Notes: generated by a model from the letters alone, not told the origin. Positions 36,121-45,170 are shown, counted from the stretch's first letter. The stretch is 64,000 nucleotides of DNA from Heterotrichella gracilis (GCA_032358255.1 JAULBX010022186.1:248001-312000), one strand, 5' to 3'. Numbers and translations are program-made.

Positions 36121-37095
36121 TTGGAACCAAAAGACTGGCTTTTACTGATTTTAAACTGCATTGTAGGTTTGGTCTTATTCTTATATGGCGTATCAAACAT
36201 GTCTGATGGCTTAAAATCCATGGCTTCTGATAAAATGAAGCAAATACTTGCTAAGTCATCCGATAATATTTTTATGGGAGTTTTAACTGGTACCATCGTC
36301 ACAGCAGTCCTCGATTCTTCTTCCGCGGTCATTATTATGATAATAGCAATGGTTAATGCCGGTGTAATGACCTCTAAGCAATCTTACGGTATTATTGTAG
36401 GCTCTAACATTGGCACAACCATAAGCAGCCAGCTCATTGCCTTTGATATTGGAGAGTTTGCTGCAGTACCTCTGTTTGTCGGCCTTGTTTTTATTATGGC
36501 AGGCAAAAACCAAAAGTACAGAGATATCGGAAAAGGCATTTTAGGTTTTGGTCTAATATTTTTTGGATTATATTATATTGGTCACTCTGTAGAGCCATTA
36601 AAAAAACTTGCTGCTTTTGAAGCGCTCATGTCAAAAATTGAAAACCCATTTAAAGGCGCATCTGTTGGTGCCATAGCAACAGTAATAATTCAATCTTCCT
36701 CTGCAACAATTGGTATTGTAATTTCGTTCGCCAATCAGGGTTTAATAACCATGGCAGCTGCCGTTGGGGTAATGCTTGGCGCAGAGATAGGAACATGCAC
36801 AGACACTTTATTTGCTACAATCGGTAGATCAAGAGCTGCACTGAGGGCCGGGATTTTTCATTTATTCTTTAGCATAGTTACGGCTGTTATAGCATTAATT
36901 TTAATACAACCTTTTATTGCACTCGTTAATTTAGTTTCCGGCGATTCCTCTTTGGCAAGACATATTGCTAATGCACATGTAATGTTTAATATTTTAGGAG
37001 CAGCTTTATTCATAGGCTTTGTACCTTTAATTGCAAGGACACTTATTAAAGTAATTCCTAATAAAGGGAAATCAAAAAATGTGGCAGTGGAATAA
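36121..37095 (+). CDS. Na/Pi cotransporter family membrane protein
   Basis: The frame begins with TTG at 36121; the frame is closed by a stop at 36082 and there is no ATG between, so this start is preferred. The 324-residue protein has about eight membrane helices and the two inverted halves of NptA/PhoU-less Na/Pi transporters: SSSAVIIMIIAMVNAG with GSNIGTTISSQL, and QSSSATIGIVISFANQGL with GAEIGTCTDTL. It would take up phosphate or move another anion with sodium. It lacks the C-terminal PhoU domain of some relatives. It is followed by a strong 13-bp inverted repeat (37101-37135). Confidence 0.9.
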   Translation: MEPKDWLLLILNCIVGLVLFLYGVSNMSDGLKSMASDKMKQILAKSSDNIFMGVLTGTIVTAVLDSSSAVIIMIIAMVNAGVMTSKQSYGIIVGSNIGTTISSQLIAFDIGEFAAVPLFVGLVFIMAGKNQKYRDIGKGILGFGLIFFGLYYIGHSVEPLKKLAAFEALMSKIENPFKGASVGAIATVIIQSSSATIGIVISFANQGLITMAAAVGVMLGAEIGTCTDTLFATIGRSRAALRAGIFHLFFSIVTAVIALILIQPFIALVNLVSGDSSLARHIANAHVMFNILGAALFIGFVPLIARTLIKVIPNKGKSKNVAVE

Positions 37096-37100
37096 ATTTT

Positions 37101-37135
37101 AAAAAAAATTGTATATTTAGCTTACAATTTTTTTT
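37101..37135 (+). terminator. Perfect 13-bp inverted repeat ending at the next ATG
   Basis: A8-TTGTA (37101-37113) pairs with TACAA-T8 (37123-37135) around a 9-base loop, starting 6 bases after the Na/Pi stop. The shape is that of an A-tract/hairpin/T-tract bidirectional terminator with a short 5-bp core. The T tract ends directly at the ATG of the TonB-C gene (37136). A TATATTTA promoter-like box (37112-37119) lies inside it, so it may combine termination of one gene with the promoter or leader of the next. Confidence 0.6.
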
Positions 37136-37945
37136 ATGAAACAGTTTAACGTGAAACTCATTTATTTATTCCTTTTATCCTTTGGATGCGAGACTGCAAT
37201 ATTTGCTCAGGCAGGTAAAGCTTTAGAATTAAACAATGAGGCAAAAAAAGCCTTTGGTAAAAAAAGATACCGCGCCGCCGATTCTTTATATTCTTTATCA
37301 ATAAATTTAAAAGCAACTGAAGAAGCGTATATTAACAGGGCTGCCTGCAGACATCAATTAAATGATAAAAAAGGTTCTTGCATGGATCTTTATACTGCTG
37401 CTAGCATGGGAAGTAAAGAAGGTTTAGTTCTTTTTAGGGAACAGTGCTCTAAGTCTGACACGTTATATAAAACAGCCGATAATAAGATATCTGACAACAC
37501 TAATTATGTATTTAAAGAGGCAGTTGAAACCTGCGAGTTGATAGGAAGTTACGATTACATTAAATACAATGTTAAGAACGAAACATTACTCTCTTATTAT
37601 GTACTTGGAAAAGATACTATATACCGACAAGGCACCGAAATGACCATGCCCGAATTTCCAGGAGGTGGATTTAAAGAGATGCGCAATTTTATAACTAATC
37701 GTATGCAATACCCGGTGCAAGCCAAAGAAAATGGAATAAGCGGAAAAGTGTGGGTAATATTTACAGTTAGTAAAACAGGGAAGATAGAAAAACCAATTGT
37801 TTATGTTGGGATGAAAGATTGTGAAGAATGTAATGCAGAAGCTTTACGTGTTGTTTCTTTAATGCCTACCTGGATTCCTGCAAAGTACAAAGGTAAAACT
37901 GTTACATCAAGTTTCAGAGCGCCTTTTAATTTTAAGGTACATTAA
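37136..37945 (+). CDS. TPR protein with C-terminal TonB domain
   Basis: The 269-residue protein has a signal peptide (about 1-25, ending FAQA). A TPR-like helical part (about 28-110) follows (ALELNNEAKKAFGKKRYRAAD, LNDKKGSCMDLYTAASMG). The TonB C-terminal domain (about 180-269) shows EFPGGGFKEMRNFITNRMQYP, GKVWVIFTVSKTGKI and EALRVVSLMPTWIPAKYKGK. No TonB-type transmembrane helix plus Pro-rich linker is seen, so it is probably a periplasmic or surface protein using the TonB fold, not a canonical energy transducer. No ExbB/ExbD genes are near. Confidence 0.85.
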   Translation: MKQFNVKLIYLFLLSFGCETAIFAQAGKALELNNEAKKAFGKKRYRAADSLYSLSINLKATEEAYINRAACRHQLNDKKGSCMDLYTAASMGSKEGLVLFREQCSKSDTLYKTADNKISDNTNYVFKEAVETCELIGSYDYIKYNVKNETLLSYYVLGKDTIYRQGTEMTMPEFPGGGFKEMRNFITNRMQYPVQAKENGISGKVWVIFTVSKTGKIEKPIVYVGMKDCEECNAEALRVVSLMPTWIPAKYKGKTVTSSFRAPFNFKVH

Positions 37946-37981
37946 TTTTTTTAAAATTTCTTATTGCATTTTCAGGAACTT

Positions 37982-38521
37982 ATGACGCAACCATCTTTAG
38001 AAACCGAACGCCTTATTTTGCGGGAAATTGTTCCGGAAGATGAGAACGATCTTTTTGAAATGGATTCTGATGCTGAAGTGCATAGGTTTTTAGGTAATGA
38101 TCCGGTTAAAAGTAAGGAGCAAATTAGAGATGTAATTGTCTTTATAAGAAAACAATACGTAGAAAATGGAATTGGCCGTTGGGCAGTAATAGAAAAAGAA
38201 ACAAATACATTTATAGGTTGGTGCGGGTTAAAATATTTTACAGAAACTATAAATAAACACATTCATATTTATGACCTTGGTTATAGATTTGCCAAAAAAT
38301 ATTGGGGAAAAGGTTACGCCACAGAAGCCGCAAAGGCTTGTATAGATTATGGTTTCAATAAAATGGATCTGAAAGAGATCTACGCCATGACCGATAGCAG
38401 GAATTTAAATTCAAATAATGTGTTAAAAAAAATGGGATTTTCTTTGGTTGAAAAATTTGATTACGATGGCGAAGAAAGCGATTGGTTTAAATTAAACCGT
38501 GTTGATTGGGGAAAAATTTGA
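37982..38521 (+). CDS. GNAT family N-acetyltransferase (RimJ/RimL-like)
   Basis: The frame opens at TTG 37964, but the ATG at 37982 starts MTQPSLETERLILREI, the usual beginning of RimJ/RimL-type GNAT proteins, and gives 179 residues. The acetyl-CoA loop is at YRFAKKYWGKGYATEAAKA; NLNSNNVLKKMGFSLVEKF is the typical C-terminal motif. It would transfer an acetyl group to an amine of a protein or small molecule. The substrate is unknown. It sits 36 bases after the TonB-C gene on the same strand. Confidence 0.9.
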   Translation: MTQPSLETERLILREIVPEDENDLFEMDSDAEVHRFLGNDPVKSKEQIRDVIVFIRKQYVENGIGRWAVIEKETNTFIGWCGLKYFTETINKHIHIYDLGYRFAKKYWGKGYATEAAKACIDYGFNKMDLKEIYAMTDSRNLNSNNVLKKMGFSLVEKFDYDGEESDWFKLNRVDWGKI

Positions 38522-38524
38522 ATA

Positions 38525-38547
38525 AATCAGATACTTAACTTCTGATT
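38525..38547 (+). terminator. Weak hairpin after the GNAT gene
   Basis: AATCAGA (38525-38531) and TCTGATT (38541-38547) are perfect 7-bp arms with a 9-base loop, starting 3 bases after the GNAT stop. There is no long T tract after it and the stem is AT-rich, so termination is uncertain. Confidence 0.3.
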
Positions 38548-38568
38548 ATTACTCCCATTTATATATTT

Positions 38569-39201
38569 ATGAAATCAATCTTATATAAAAAAAATCTATT
38601 AGCCATAGTACTTTTGCTAATCGGTTTTGGTTGTAAAACATATAAAAAAGAGCTTTCAATTCAAAAAATGGATGTAAGTTTTGCCGGTGGCAATAATTAC
38701 AAAGATAATAGCAATACGGGTAACCTTAGTATTTTTATCACACCGGATACGAGCAACAACTCGTTAACAACGAACAGGAAATTCGATTTATATAGCCCAT
38801 CTAAAAAACCGATTATAATAAAACTAAGTAAAAAACAGAATTCGGTTATTTTGTCTGATCAAAAAGAAAATGAATTTATTTTGGGAATAACAGATTCGTT
38901 GGAGCAAACTTGTAACTACAATTGCAAGGCTTATTTTGATGAAGCGGATAAAGTGACTTTTAGTTCCAGGTTAGCTTTTTTTAAGTATTGGCATGGTCTT
39001 TCAGTGCTTGGTGGGCATCCATTGTTTATGAGGCATCATTATTATACCTTAAAAATTAAAAAAGCTAATGGCAAAAGATTAAAAATGCAATGGACCTATA
39101 GTGTGCAAAAATACAAAGCGGTTAATTCCCATCGCAAAAAATGGTCAGGCGATTATTGCGTTGATAGCGGTGGGGGTTTGACTAAACTAAAAATAAAATA
39201 A
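38569..39201 (+). CDS. Hypothetical lipoprotein
   Basis: The 210-residue protein has a lipoprotein signal ending at IGFGC (about residue 22). The mature protein has a Lys-rich beta-strand pattern (KPIIIKLSKKQNSVILSD, FILGITDSLEQ) and a hydrophobic segment with HHYYTLKIKKANGKRLKM. No family is recognised. The stop lies 3 bases from the convergent OsmC gene. It probably anchors in the outer or inner membrane; the function is unknown. Confidence 0.6.
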   Translation: MKSILYKKNLLAIVLLLIGFGCKTYKKELSIQKMDVSFAGGNNYKDNSNTGNLSIFITPDTSNNSLTTNRKFDLYSPSKKPIIIKLSKKQNSVILSDQKENEFILGITDSLEQTCNYNCKAYFDEADKVTFSSRLAFFKYWHGLSVLGGHPLFMRHHYYTLKIKKANGKRLKMQWTYSVQKYKAVNSHRKKWSGDYCVDSGGGLTKLKIK

Positions 39202-39204
39202 TTT

Positions 39205-39699
39205 TTAAGCCGCTGCTCCAGCTTTTAATTCAAGTACAATTGGTCTGTTATAAACCGGAAATTTTACTGAGTTAGCAATAAAACAAAATTCAGATGCTTT
39301 TTTATTTAACTGATGTGCTTTATCAATCATTGAACTGTGTTGTACAATTACGGTTGGGTTCAGAATTACTTCCGTAAAGTACCCTGCTCCATTTGTAGTT
39401 TGTATCATCTTGCCTTCGGCATTATCTACATAATCTACCACCACCACTCCTTCCAAAGCACAAAAGTGCAAGAACCAAAGCATATGGCAGGCCGAAAGCG
39501 AGGCCAGCAAAAGATCTTCAGGGTTATTCTTGGTCTTATCGCCTTTATAATTTGAGTCAGATGAGCATTTTATCTTTTGTTTACCTTTTACCGAAACTTC
39601 ATGACTTCTTTCGTATGAATCTTTACTGGCGGTACCGGCGCCTGTATTACCTGTCCACTTAACAGTTAATTGGTACTGTTGTTGTTTCGTTGCCATCAT
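39205..39699 (-). CDS. OsmC/Ohr-family peroxiredoxin
   Basis: The 164-residue protein is an OsmC-type peroxidase that reduces organic hydroperoxides through two Cys. The peroxidatic C71 is in LLASLSACHMLWFLHFC and the resolving C139 in ASEFCFIANSVKFPV. PEDLLLASLSAC is the family signature. The N-terminal strand LTVKWTGNTGAGT is also typical. It is a cytosolic stress-defence enzyme. Two adjacent ATG codons at 39699 and 39696 make the exact start uncertain by one residue. It stands as a single gene. Confidence 0.93.
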   Translation of the reverse strand: MMATKQQQYQLTVKWTGNTGAGTASKDSYERSHEVSVKGKQKIKCSSDSNYKGDKTKNNPEDLLLASLSACHMLWFLHFCALEGVVVVDYVDNAEGKMIQTTNGAGYFTEVILNPTVIVQHSSMIDKAHQLNKKASEFCFIANSVKFPVYNRPIVLELKAGAAA

Positions 39700-39758
39700 A
39701 AAAGGTTTTGCTCAACTATGATTACGGACTAAAAACAAAAAAGTTGCAATTAGGCAGA

Positions 39759-40808
39759 TTATTTTATAGAGAACTTTTGTTTTAGCCCCGACAGGTGATC
39801 ATTAAGCTCATCCTCTTCCATAAGATCAGAAGTACTATCAAACTGGTATGGAATTACAAGCTTACCGGTTTTGTCTGCATAGCCCCATTTGCCGCTATCT
39901 TCAGACTTAACACAGGATAGGCCAAGTACAAAATTTCCAGCGCTACTATATTTAGGTTCACCAACCAACTTACCTTTTTTATCTATAAAAGTAAATTTGC
40001 CATCAACGCAAACAGGAGCAAATCCTTCTTTAAAATCCCCGGCCTCATCATAATCCATTTTAATTACAAAATTGCCTTTTTTGTCAATATATCCATGAGT
40101 GTCTTTTTGCCCTTCCTCTTGTGCATAGCGAGTAGCCGAGGCTAAACCCTCCGAAAAGTCACCACAATAATCAAACACAAAATCAATTACTTTCTTTCCA
40201 TTCATATCTATAAAACCAACCAATGCATCCTCTTTTTCCACCCACACAAGGCCTTCAGAAACTTCGCCACAATCTAAATATTGTAAGGGGATGACGATCT
40301 TTCCATCCCTGTTAGCAAAACCAACCCTGTTGTGGGTTTCCAATTTAAAATAGCCCTCTCTTTCATCGTCAATATATTCGTAAGTTGGCTCAAGAAGATA
40401 ATTTCCTTTAGCATCAATTATTCCTTTTTTGCCTTTTACGGTTACAATGGCGCGTTCTTTTATAAAGTCATTTGCGTCATCGAATTTTGCAGCAATTATT
40501 TTATCACCGTTCTCATCTTTAAAACCCCACTTTCCATTCTCTTCAAAAAGCTCCCACTCCTCTTCTATCGAATAAGTATTATTTTTATCCACTTTTTTAA
40601 CCGCTTCAACTTTAGCAAAGGCTTCGTCAAAAAGGTCAACATTGTCCGACTCGGCAAATGTTACAACAATTGGGTCATCAAAAGAAGTTTCTTTTTTTAC
40701 ATCCTCCTTTGGAATTATTTTTTTTGGTATAACATATTCCTTTGGAATGGAATCACCTTTTTCTTCTTCTTTAGAGCTGCCAAATAATTTTTTCAGGAAA
40801 TCAAACAT
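39759..40808 (-). CDS. WG-repeat (KWG) protein
   Basis: The 349-residue protein has a charged N-terminal part (about 1-85, Lys/Glu/Asp/Ile-rich), then about seven WG/KWG-type repeats, such as NGKWGFKDENGDKII, KGKKGIIDAKGNYLLEPTYEYID and SGKWGYADKTGKLVIPYQFD. No signal peptide is visible, so it is cytosolic or associated with the membrane surface by its N-terminus. The function is unknown; WG-repeat proteins often bind other proteins. It is transcribed after a strong terminator (40826-40851). Confidence 0.88.
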   Translation of the reverse strand: MFDFLKKLFGSSKEEEKGDSIPKEYVIPKKIIPKEDVKKETSFDDPIVVTFAESDNVDLFDEAFAKVEAVKKVDKNNTYSIEEEWELFEENGKWGFKDENGDKIIAAKFDDANDFIKERAIVTVKGKKGIIDAKGNYLLEPTYEYIDDEREGYFKLETHNRVGFANRDGKIVIPLQYLDCGEVSEGLVWVEKEDALVGFIDMNGKKVIDFVFDYCGDFSEGLASATRYAQEEGQKDTHGYIDKKGNFVIKMDYDEAGDFKEGFAPVCVDGKFTFIDKKGKLVGEPKYSSAGNFVLGLSCVKSEDSGKWGYADKTGKLVIPYQFDSTSDLMEEDELNDHLSGLKQKFSIK

Positions 40809-40825
40809 AGTTTTTGGGTTATAAA

Positions 40826-40851
40826 AAAGCCCCTCAAAAAAGAGGGGCTTT
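40826..40851 (-). terminator. Rho-independent terminator of the T9SS-substrate gene
   Basis: A perfect 10-bp stem AAAGCCCCTC (40826-40835) / GAGGGGCTTT (40842-40851) with a 6-A loop is followed on the minus strand by a T tract (TTTTTTAT). It lies 8 bases after the stop of the gene 40860-42089 and 17 bases before the WG-repeat gene start, so it separates the two units. Confidence 0.9.
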
Positions 40852-40859
40852 AAGTTTTA

Positions 40860-42089
40860 TTAGTTCACAATTAATTTTCCTTTGCTTACTGCGTTAGCGT
40901 TTTTAAACACCTGGTAAGTGTAAATACCTTTGGCATACGCCTGAACATCAATAGTTGTTTTTCCTTCCAGCATTTTATAATTACTTATTTCGCGCCCAAG
41001 AACATCCGTTATTTTTACTTCACAATTTTTCTCAAACAAAAGATCGCTTGTCTCTATTGTCAGGACATCTGTTGCAGGGTTTGGGTAAACATTGGTGGAT
41101 AAATTATAATTCTCTTTTTCGTTTATTCCCAACGGCAATTCGCTTAATGGCCTACGCATTACTTTTCCATCTCTATCTGTTACTATCAAATAGTTAGCTG
41201 TTGAAGTAAGTTTAATGGTTTGATAGTTTCCACTTACGGTTGCAAGGCCAGTGTTGTATTTTACCCAAGAGCCGCTAACACCATTAGCTGTGCTGCAAAC
41301 AACGCCAGAATCGCCGGCCATAAAAATTGCATTATTGGTTGTTACATAAAAATCGCTAATACCAATTGTGCTTGAACCATTACCAATAGTATAAACATTT
41401 GACCATGTTGCTCCGGCATCTGCAGATTTGAAAACCCTGCCACCCAATGTACTGCAGAATATAGCAGAACTGGTTGCGCCAAAAGCAACAATGTATTTAT
41501 CAAAAAAGTTTGTTAAGGGCGTAATTCCTGTTGATGCATTTGTAAAAGTTAGACCTCCATCAGTTGACTTTAAAACGCAGGTAGCTGTTGTTCCTGCATA
41601 TAGCGTGCCGTTTAAATTTTCAATAGTTGTATATAATAACGATGCAGAACTAGAATGTAATACCCAATTGGAGCCACTTAATCTAAAGATCTTAGAACTA
41701 ACACCACTAATTGGGGTTGTAAGTGCTAAAACGGTTCCGTTAACTACTGCCATTGCCTTAAATACATCGTTCGTTGCAGTAGCGGCTGACATCACTGTCC
41801 AGTTATTACCCGTTGTTGATTGGTAAATACTATTTCCGCCAAAACAATATAAAGTTCCTGCATTTACAACACCAAAACGAACGCCTGCACTAAGGCCCGT
41901 ATTAGATGGGTTAAACGTTGCGCCTTCATCTGTAGAAACGTGAACATTATTAAAATTTACCTGCGCTGTAAAAACTTTTCCAAAAGCAGAAATACAATCC
42001 TGTCCTTCAAAAAAAAGTGGTGTTGATTGCCACTGCGAAAAAGTAGCCAACGACATTAACGATAAAATAGAAAGTAAAGTTTTTCTCAT
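40860..42089 (-). CDS. T9SS-secreted beta-propeller (BNR-like) protein
   Basis: The 409-residue protein has a signal peptide (about 1-17, ending FSQW) and beta-propeller/BNR-type repeats (VHVSTDEGATFNPSN, LKSTDGGLTFTNASTG, VFKSADAGATWSNVYTIG). It ends with the T9SS type A sorting domain (STNVYPNPATDVLTIETS, VKITDVLGREISN, YAKGIYTYQVFKNA). Such proteins resemble sialidase- or photosystem-assembly-like propellers. The ligand is unknown. It is exported and attached or released by the T9SS. It is transcribed divergently from pbpC and ends at a strong terminator. Confidence 0.88.
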   Translation of the reverse strand: MRKTLLSILSLMSLATFSQWQSTPLFFEGQDCISAFGKVFTAQVNFNNVHVSTDEGATFNPSNTGLSAGVRFGVVNAGTLYCFGGNSIYQSTTGNNWTVMSAATATNDVFKAMAVVNGTVLALTTPISGVSSKIFRLSGSNWVLHSSSASLLYTTIENLNGTLYAGTTATCVLKSTDGGLTFTNASTGITPLTNFFDKYIVAFGATSSAIFCSTLGGRVFKSADAGATWSNVYTIGNGSSTIGISDFYVTTNNAIFMAGDSGVVCSTANGVSGSWVKYNTGLATVSGNYQTIKLTSTANYLIVTDRDGKVMRRPLSELPLGINEKENYNLSTNVYPNPATDVLTIETSDLLFEKNCEVKITDVLGREISNYKMLEGKTTIDVQAYAKGIYTYQVFKNANAVSKGKLIVN

Positions 42090-42221
42090 GTGTTTAATTT
42101 TAAAAGTTTAAAACAAATTTAATAAAGAAATTGAATAAAAGAACATTTTGCTCACTTTCGTTTAAAACTATACTAAACAGGCTCATAATTGCTTAATTTT
42201 AAAGCCTAAGTTAATTACTGA

Positions 42222-44597
42222 TTGTCATTTGTTAAAGCCAAAATACTCACTTTTTTTAGCAGACATAAAATAAAATTTATCATTTTATTTATAGTAGCTG
42301 TTATTTACTGGTGGTGGTTGCCAACGAAACTATTTAATAATTCTTGCAGCACAGTTCTGCTGGATGAGAACAACGAGCTCTTAGCGGCTCAGATAGCCGC
42401 TGATGGCCAATGGCGTTTTCCTCAAAGTGATACAGTGCCACAAAAATTTAAACATTGCATTACTATTTTTGAGGATGAGTATTTTAATTATCATCCGGGT
42501 TTTAATCCTTTCTCAATAGCAAAATCAATCAAGCGCAATTTTGGAGCGGGCAAAATAAAAAGTGGTGGCAGTACAATTACCATGCAAATTGCACGGATGA
42601 TGCGCCACAACCAAAAACGGAATTATTATCAAAAGATAGTTGAGATATTATTAGCGGTTAGGATTGAGCTTTCTTATAAAAAATCTTCCATTTTAAATAT
42701 TTATTGTAGCAATGCACCTTTTGGAAGTAATGTTGTTGGGCTTTCTGCCGCATCATGGCGCTATTATGGCCGAAGTCCCGAAAAATTAAGCTGGGCCGAA
42801 AGCGCTTTACTTGCAGTACTTCCTAACTCGCCCTCTTTAATTTATCCCGGTAAAAATCATGACGCACTCATAAAAAAACGTAACCGTTTATTAAAAAAGT
42901 TAGCTGATAAAAACATTATAGATCTTTCTACCTACAAATTATCTATAGAAGAACCTTTGCCTTTAAAGCCCTACCCTATTCCGCAGCTGGCTCCTCATTT
43001 ACTTGGCCGCTTTATTGCAGAGCAAGGCGGTTCAAAAATAATTTACTCTACACTTAATAAAAATTTGCAATTACAGGTTGGCGAATTATTAAATAAACGT
43101 GTACAGAATCTATCGGCTAATCAAATAAATAATGCCTGCGCTATTGTATCTGAAACCGAGACAGGGAAAGTACTCGCTTACATTGGTAACAGTTCTTCAT
43201 TAAAAAATGAGTACCAAAATTATGTAGACATTGTTAATTCACCCCGAAGCACTGGGAGTATCTTGAAACCTTTTTTGTATGCCTTTATGTTAAGTGAGGA
43301 TAAAATCTTACCGGCAAGTTTATTGGAAGACGTACCAACACAAATTGGTTCTTATGGTCCAAAGAACTTTAATTTAACCTATGATGGCCTGGTGCCGGCC
43401 AATAAAGCCATTGCCCGTTCATTGAATGTGCCAGCCGTAAAAATGTTACAGGAATATAGCACCGCAAAATTTCATGCCCGGTTAAAACAATTGGGTTTTA
43501 AAACATTTACCAAACCAACAACACATTATGGCCTCTCTTTAATTTTAGGTGGCGGTGAAGCAACCTTGTGGGACATAGCAGGAGCCTATTCATCTATGGG
43601 CAGAGCATTGATACATTATTCGAATACAAAAAATAAATATGCTGCAGATAGTTATCGTGCGCTTACTTATTTAAAGAGTGAAGTGACTGAAAATAAAACT
43701 GCCACACAAAGCGATGATCTTCTAAGTGCTTCCAGCATTTGGTACACTTTTAATGCTATGACGGAATTGCTGCGTCCGCAGGACTACGTTGGCTGGATGC
43801 AATTTCTTTCAAAAAATCGAATCGCCTGGAAGACCGGTACCAGTTTTGGTTTTAGGGATGCCTGGGCTGTTGGGTTAAATTCTAAATATACTGTTGCCGT
43901 TTGGGTTGGAAATGCAGATGGAGAAGGTAGGCCAGAGTTGACCGGTACAGCTGCAGCAGCGCCTTTATTGTTTTCTATTTTTAATATCCTCTCGCATAAA
44001 ACATGGTTCACTAAGCCAACAAGCGACGTTGAAAAAATAAATGTATGCAAACAAAGTGGCTTTAAAGCTTCTGAAGTTTGTAAAGACGTTGAAGTAAAGT
44101 ATTATCAAAAAGGCTGCAACAAAACAAAACAATGTCCTTTTCATAAGTTAATTCATTTAGATGAGACAGAACAATACCGAGTAAACAGCAATTGTTACCC
44201 TGTTGATAAAATGAAACATGTGCCCTGGTTTGTTGTTTCGCCTACGCAAGAATATTTCTTCAAGCAGCATAGTCTGTTTTACAGACCTTTGCCGGAATAT
44301 TTACCCGCATGCGCTAATGATATGAACCTTCATCAAATGGATATTATTTACCCGAGAGAAGGATTTAAAATTTATGTGCCAATTGACCAAAGCGGTGCGC
44401 GCAGTAAATGTATCTTTAAAGCAACACATAAAAATGCAATGGTGACTATCTTCTGGCATTTGGACGGCGTTTATATTGGCAGCACACAAAAATTCCATCA
44501 GCTTTCTATTTTACCCGAAAAAGGGGCGCACGTTTTAGAGTTAACGGATACAAATGGCGAGTCTGTGCAATGTAAATTTGAAGTTATTGATAAATAA
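42222..44597 (+). CDS. pbpC: Penicillin-binding protein 1C
   Basis: The 791-residue protein starts with TTG at 42222 since no in-frame ATG is close. A membrane helix (about 18-33) is followed by the GT51 transglycosylase domain with E84-D85 in EDEYFNYHPGF and GGSTITMQIARM (115-126). The transpeptidase domain has S346-I-L-K349 and KTGTSFGFRDAW, and a C-terminal PBP1C domain has YPREGFKIYVP. It polymerises and crosslinks peptidoglycan. PBP1C is commonly paired with bacterial A2M, which lies 11.4 kb upstream. Its stop is only 2 bases from the convergent Nudix stop. Confidence 0.95.
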   Translation: MSFVKAKILTFFSRHKIKFIILFIVAVIYWWWLPTKLFNNSCSTVLLDENNELLAAQIAADGQWRFPQSDTVPQKFKHCITIFEDEYFNYHPGFNPFSIAKSIKRNFGAGKIKSGGSTITMQIARMMRHNQKRNYYQKIVEILLAVRIELSYKKSSILNIYCSNAPFGSNVVGLSAASWRYYGRSPEKLSWAESALLAVLPNSPSLIYPGKNHDALIKKRNRLLKKLADKNIIDLSTYKLSIEEPLPLKPYPIPQLAPHLLGRFIAEQGGSKIIYSTLNKNLQLQVGELLNKRVQNLSANQINNACAIVSETETGKVLAYIGNSSSLKNEYQNYVDIVNSPRSTGSILKPFLYAFMLSEDKILPASLLEDVPTQIGSYGPKNFNLTYDGLVPANKAIARSLNVPAVKMLQEYSTAKFHARLKQLGFKTFTKPTTHYGLSLILGGGEATLWDIAGAYSSMGRALIHYSNTKNKYAADSYRALTYLKSEVTENKTATQSDDLLSASSIWYTFNAMTELLRPQDYVGWMQFLSKNRIAWKTGTSFGFRDAWAVGLNSKYTVAVWVGNADGEGRPELTGTAAAAPLLFSIFNILSHKTWFTKPTSDVEKINVCKQSGFKASEVCKDVEVKYYQKGCNKTKQCPFHKLIHLDETEQYRVNSNCYPVDKMKHVPWFVVSPTQEYFFKQHSLFYRPLPEYLPACANDMNLHQMDIIYPREGFKIYVPIDQSGARSKCIFKATHKNAMVTIFWHLDGVYIGSTQKFHQLSILPEKGAHVLELTDTNGESVQCKFEVIDK

Positions 44598-44599
44598 TA

Positions 44600-45040
44600 T
44601 TACCCGAATTTTTTAATAAGCATTTCGCCTACTCTTTTATCAATGATCAAGGTAAGATCAGAGTCTTTTAATTGTTTTATATCTAACCAACGTAAAGCCT
44701 GGGCGCCTTCTTTTTTATCGTAATTATGTTCTGTTAAGCTAACCTTAAAATTGGCTTTACTTTTTGCTTTTACAGTATAATAAATACTAATTACCTGGCT
44801 ATTGGTATGAAATGCCGAAGCAACAAAGAAATCGGTAGTGTAAAAGTGGTCCACTATCTCTATGTCAAGATCCAGCTCCTCTTTAAATTCACGAATAAGA
44901 CAATCTTTAGTTCCTTCGCCGAATTCGAGACCGCCGCCCGGAAATTTAGTGATCTTATTGCCTTTTATGTATTCGTCAGATACCAGAACAGTGTTGTTCT
45001 GCATTAAAATGCCATATACCCTTACATTAAATTTTTTCAC
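44600..45040 (-). CDS. Nudix hydrolase
   Basis: The 146-residue protein carries a Nudix box at about residues 36-58, GGLEFGEGTKDCLIREFKEELDL, matching G-x5-E-x7-R-E-x-x-E-E but with Asp57 in place of the usual Gly after the second residue past EE. It would hydrolyse a nucleoside-diphosphate-type compound; the substrate is unknown. The start is GTG at 45040, the only fitting initiator before the conserved VRVYGILMQNN strand. The gene is convergent with pbpC and separated from it by 2 bases. Confidence 0.88.
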   Translation of the reverse strand: MKKFNVRVYGILMQNNTVLVSDEYIKGNKITKFPGGGLEFGEGTKDCLIREFKEELDLDIEIVDHFYTTDFFVASAFHTNSQVISIYYTVKAKSKANFKVSLTEHNYDKKEGAQALRWLDIKQLKDSDLTLIIDKRVGEMLIKKFG

Positions 45041-45125
45041 TAATGCAAAATTAGGATAAAGCCAATTAATAAAACGGCATGTTGCAAAATGTTTTTACAC
45101 TATTTACCACAAAAGGCATAAAAAA

Positions 45126-45149
45126 AGAGCCAGAAACGATCCCGGCTCT
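45126..45149 (-). terminator. Terminator of the T9SS-substrate gene
   Basis: AGAGCC (45126-45131) and GGCTCT (45144-45149) form a GC-rich stem followed on the minus strand by a run of seven T. It lies 21 bases after the stop of the gene 45171-46211. Confidence 0.8.
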
Positions 45150-45170
45150 ATAAAATAATGCAATAGAAGA

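Noticed and set aside
37136-37945. Canonical TonB energy transducer
   Set aside because: It has a cleavable signal and TPR part in place of a membrane anchor and Pro-rich linker, and no ExbB/ExbD genes nearby; only the C-terminal fold is shared.
40332-40787. 151-codon open frame on the plus strand within the WG-repeat gene
   Set aside because: It is opposite to a well-supported repeat protein and its translation is Phe/Ile-rich low complexity, as expected from antisense of an AT-rich Lys/Asp-rich gene.
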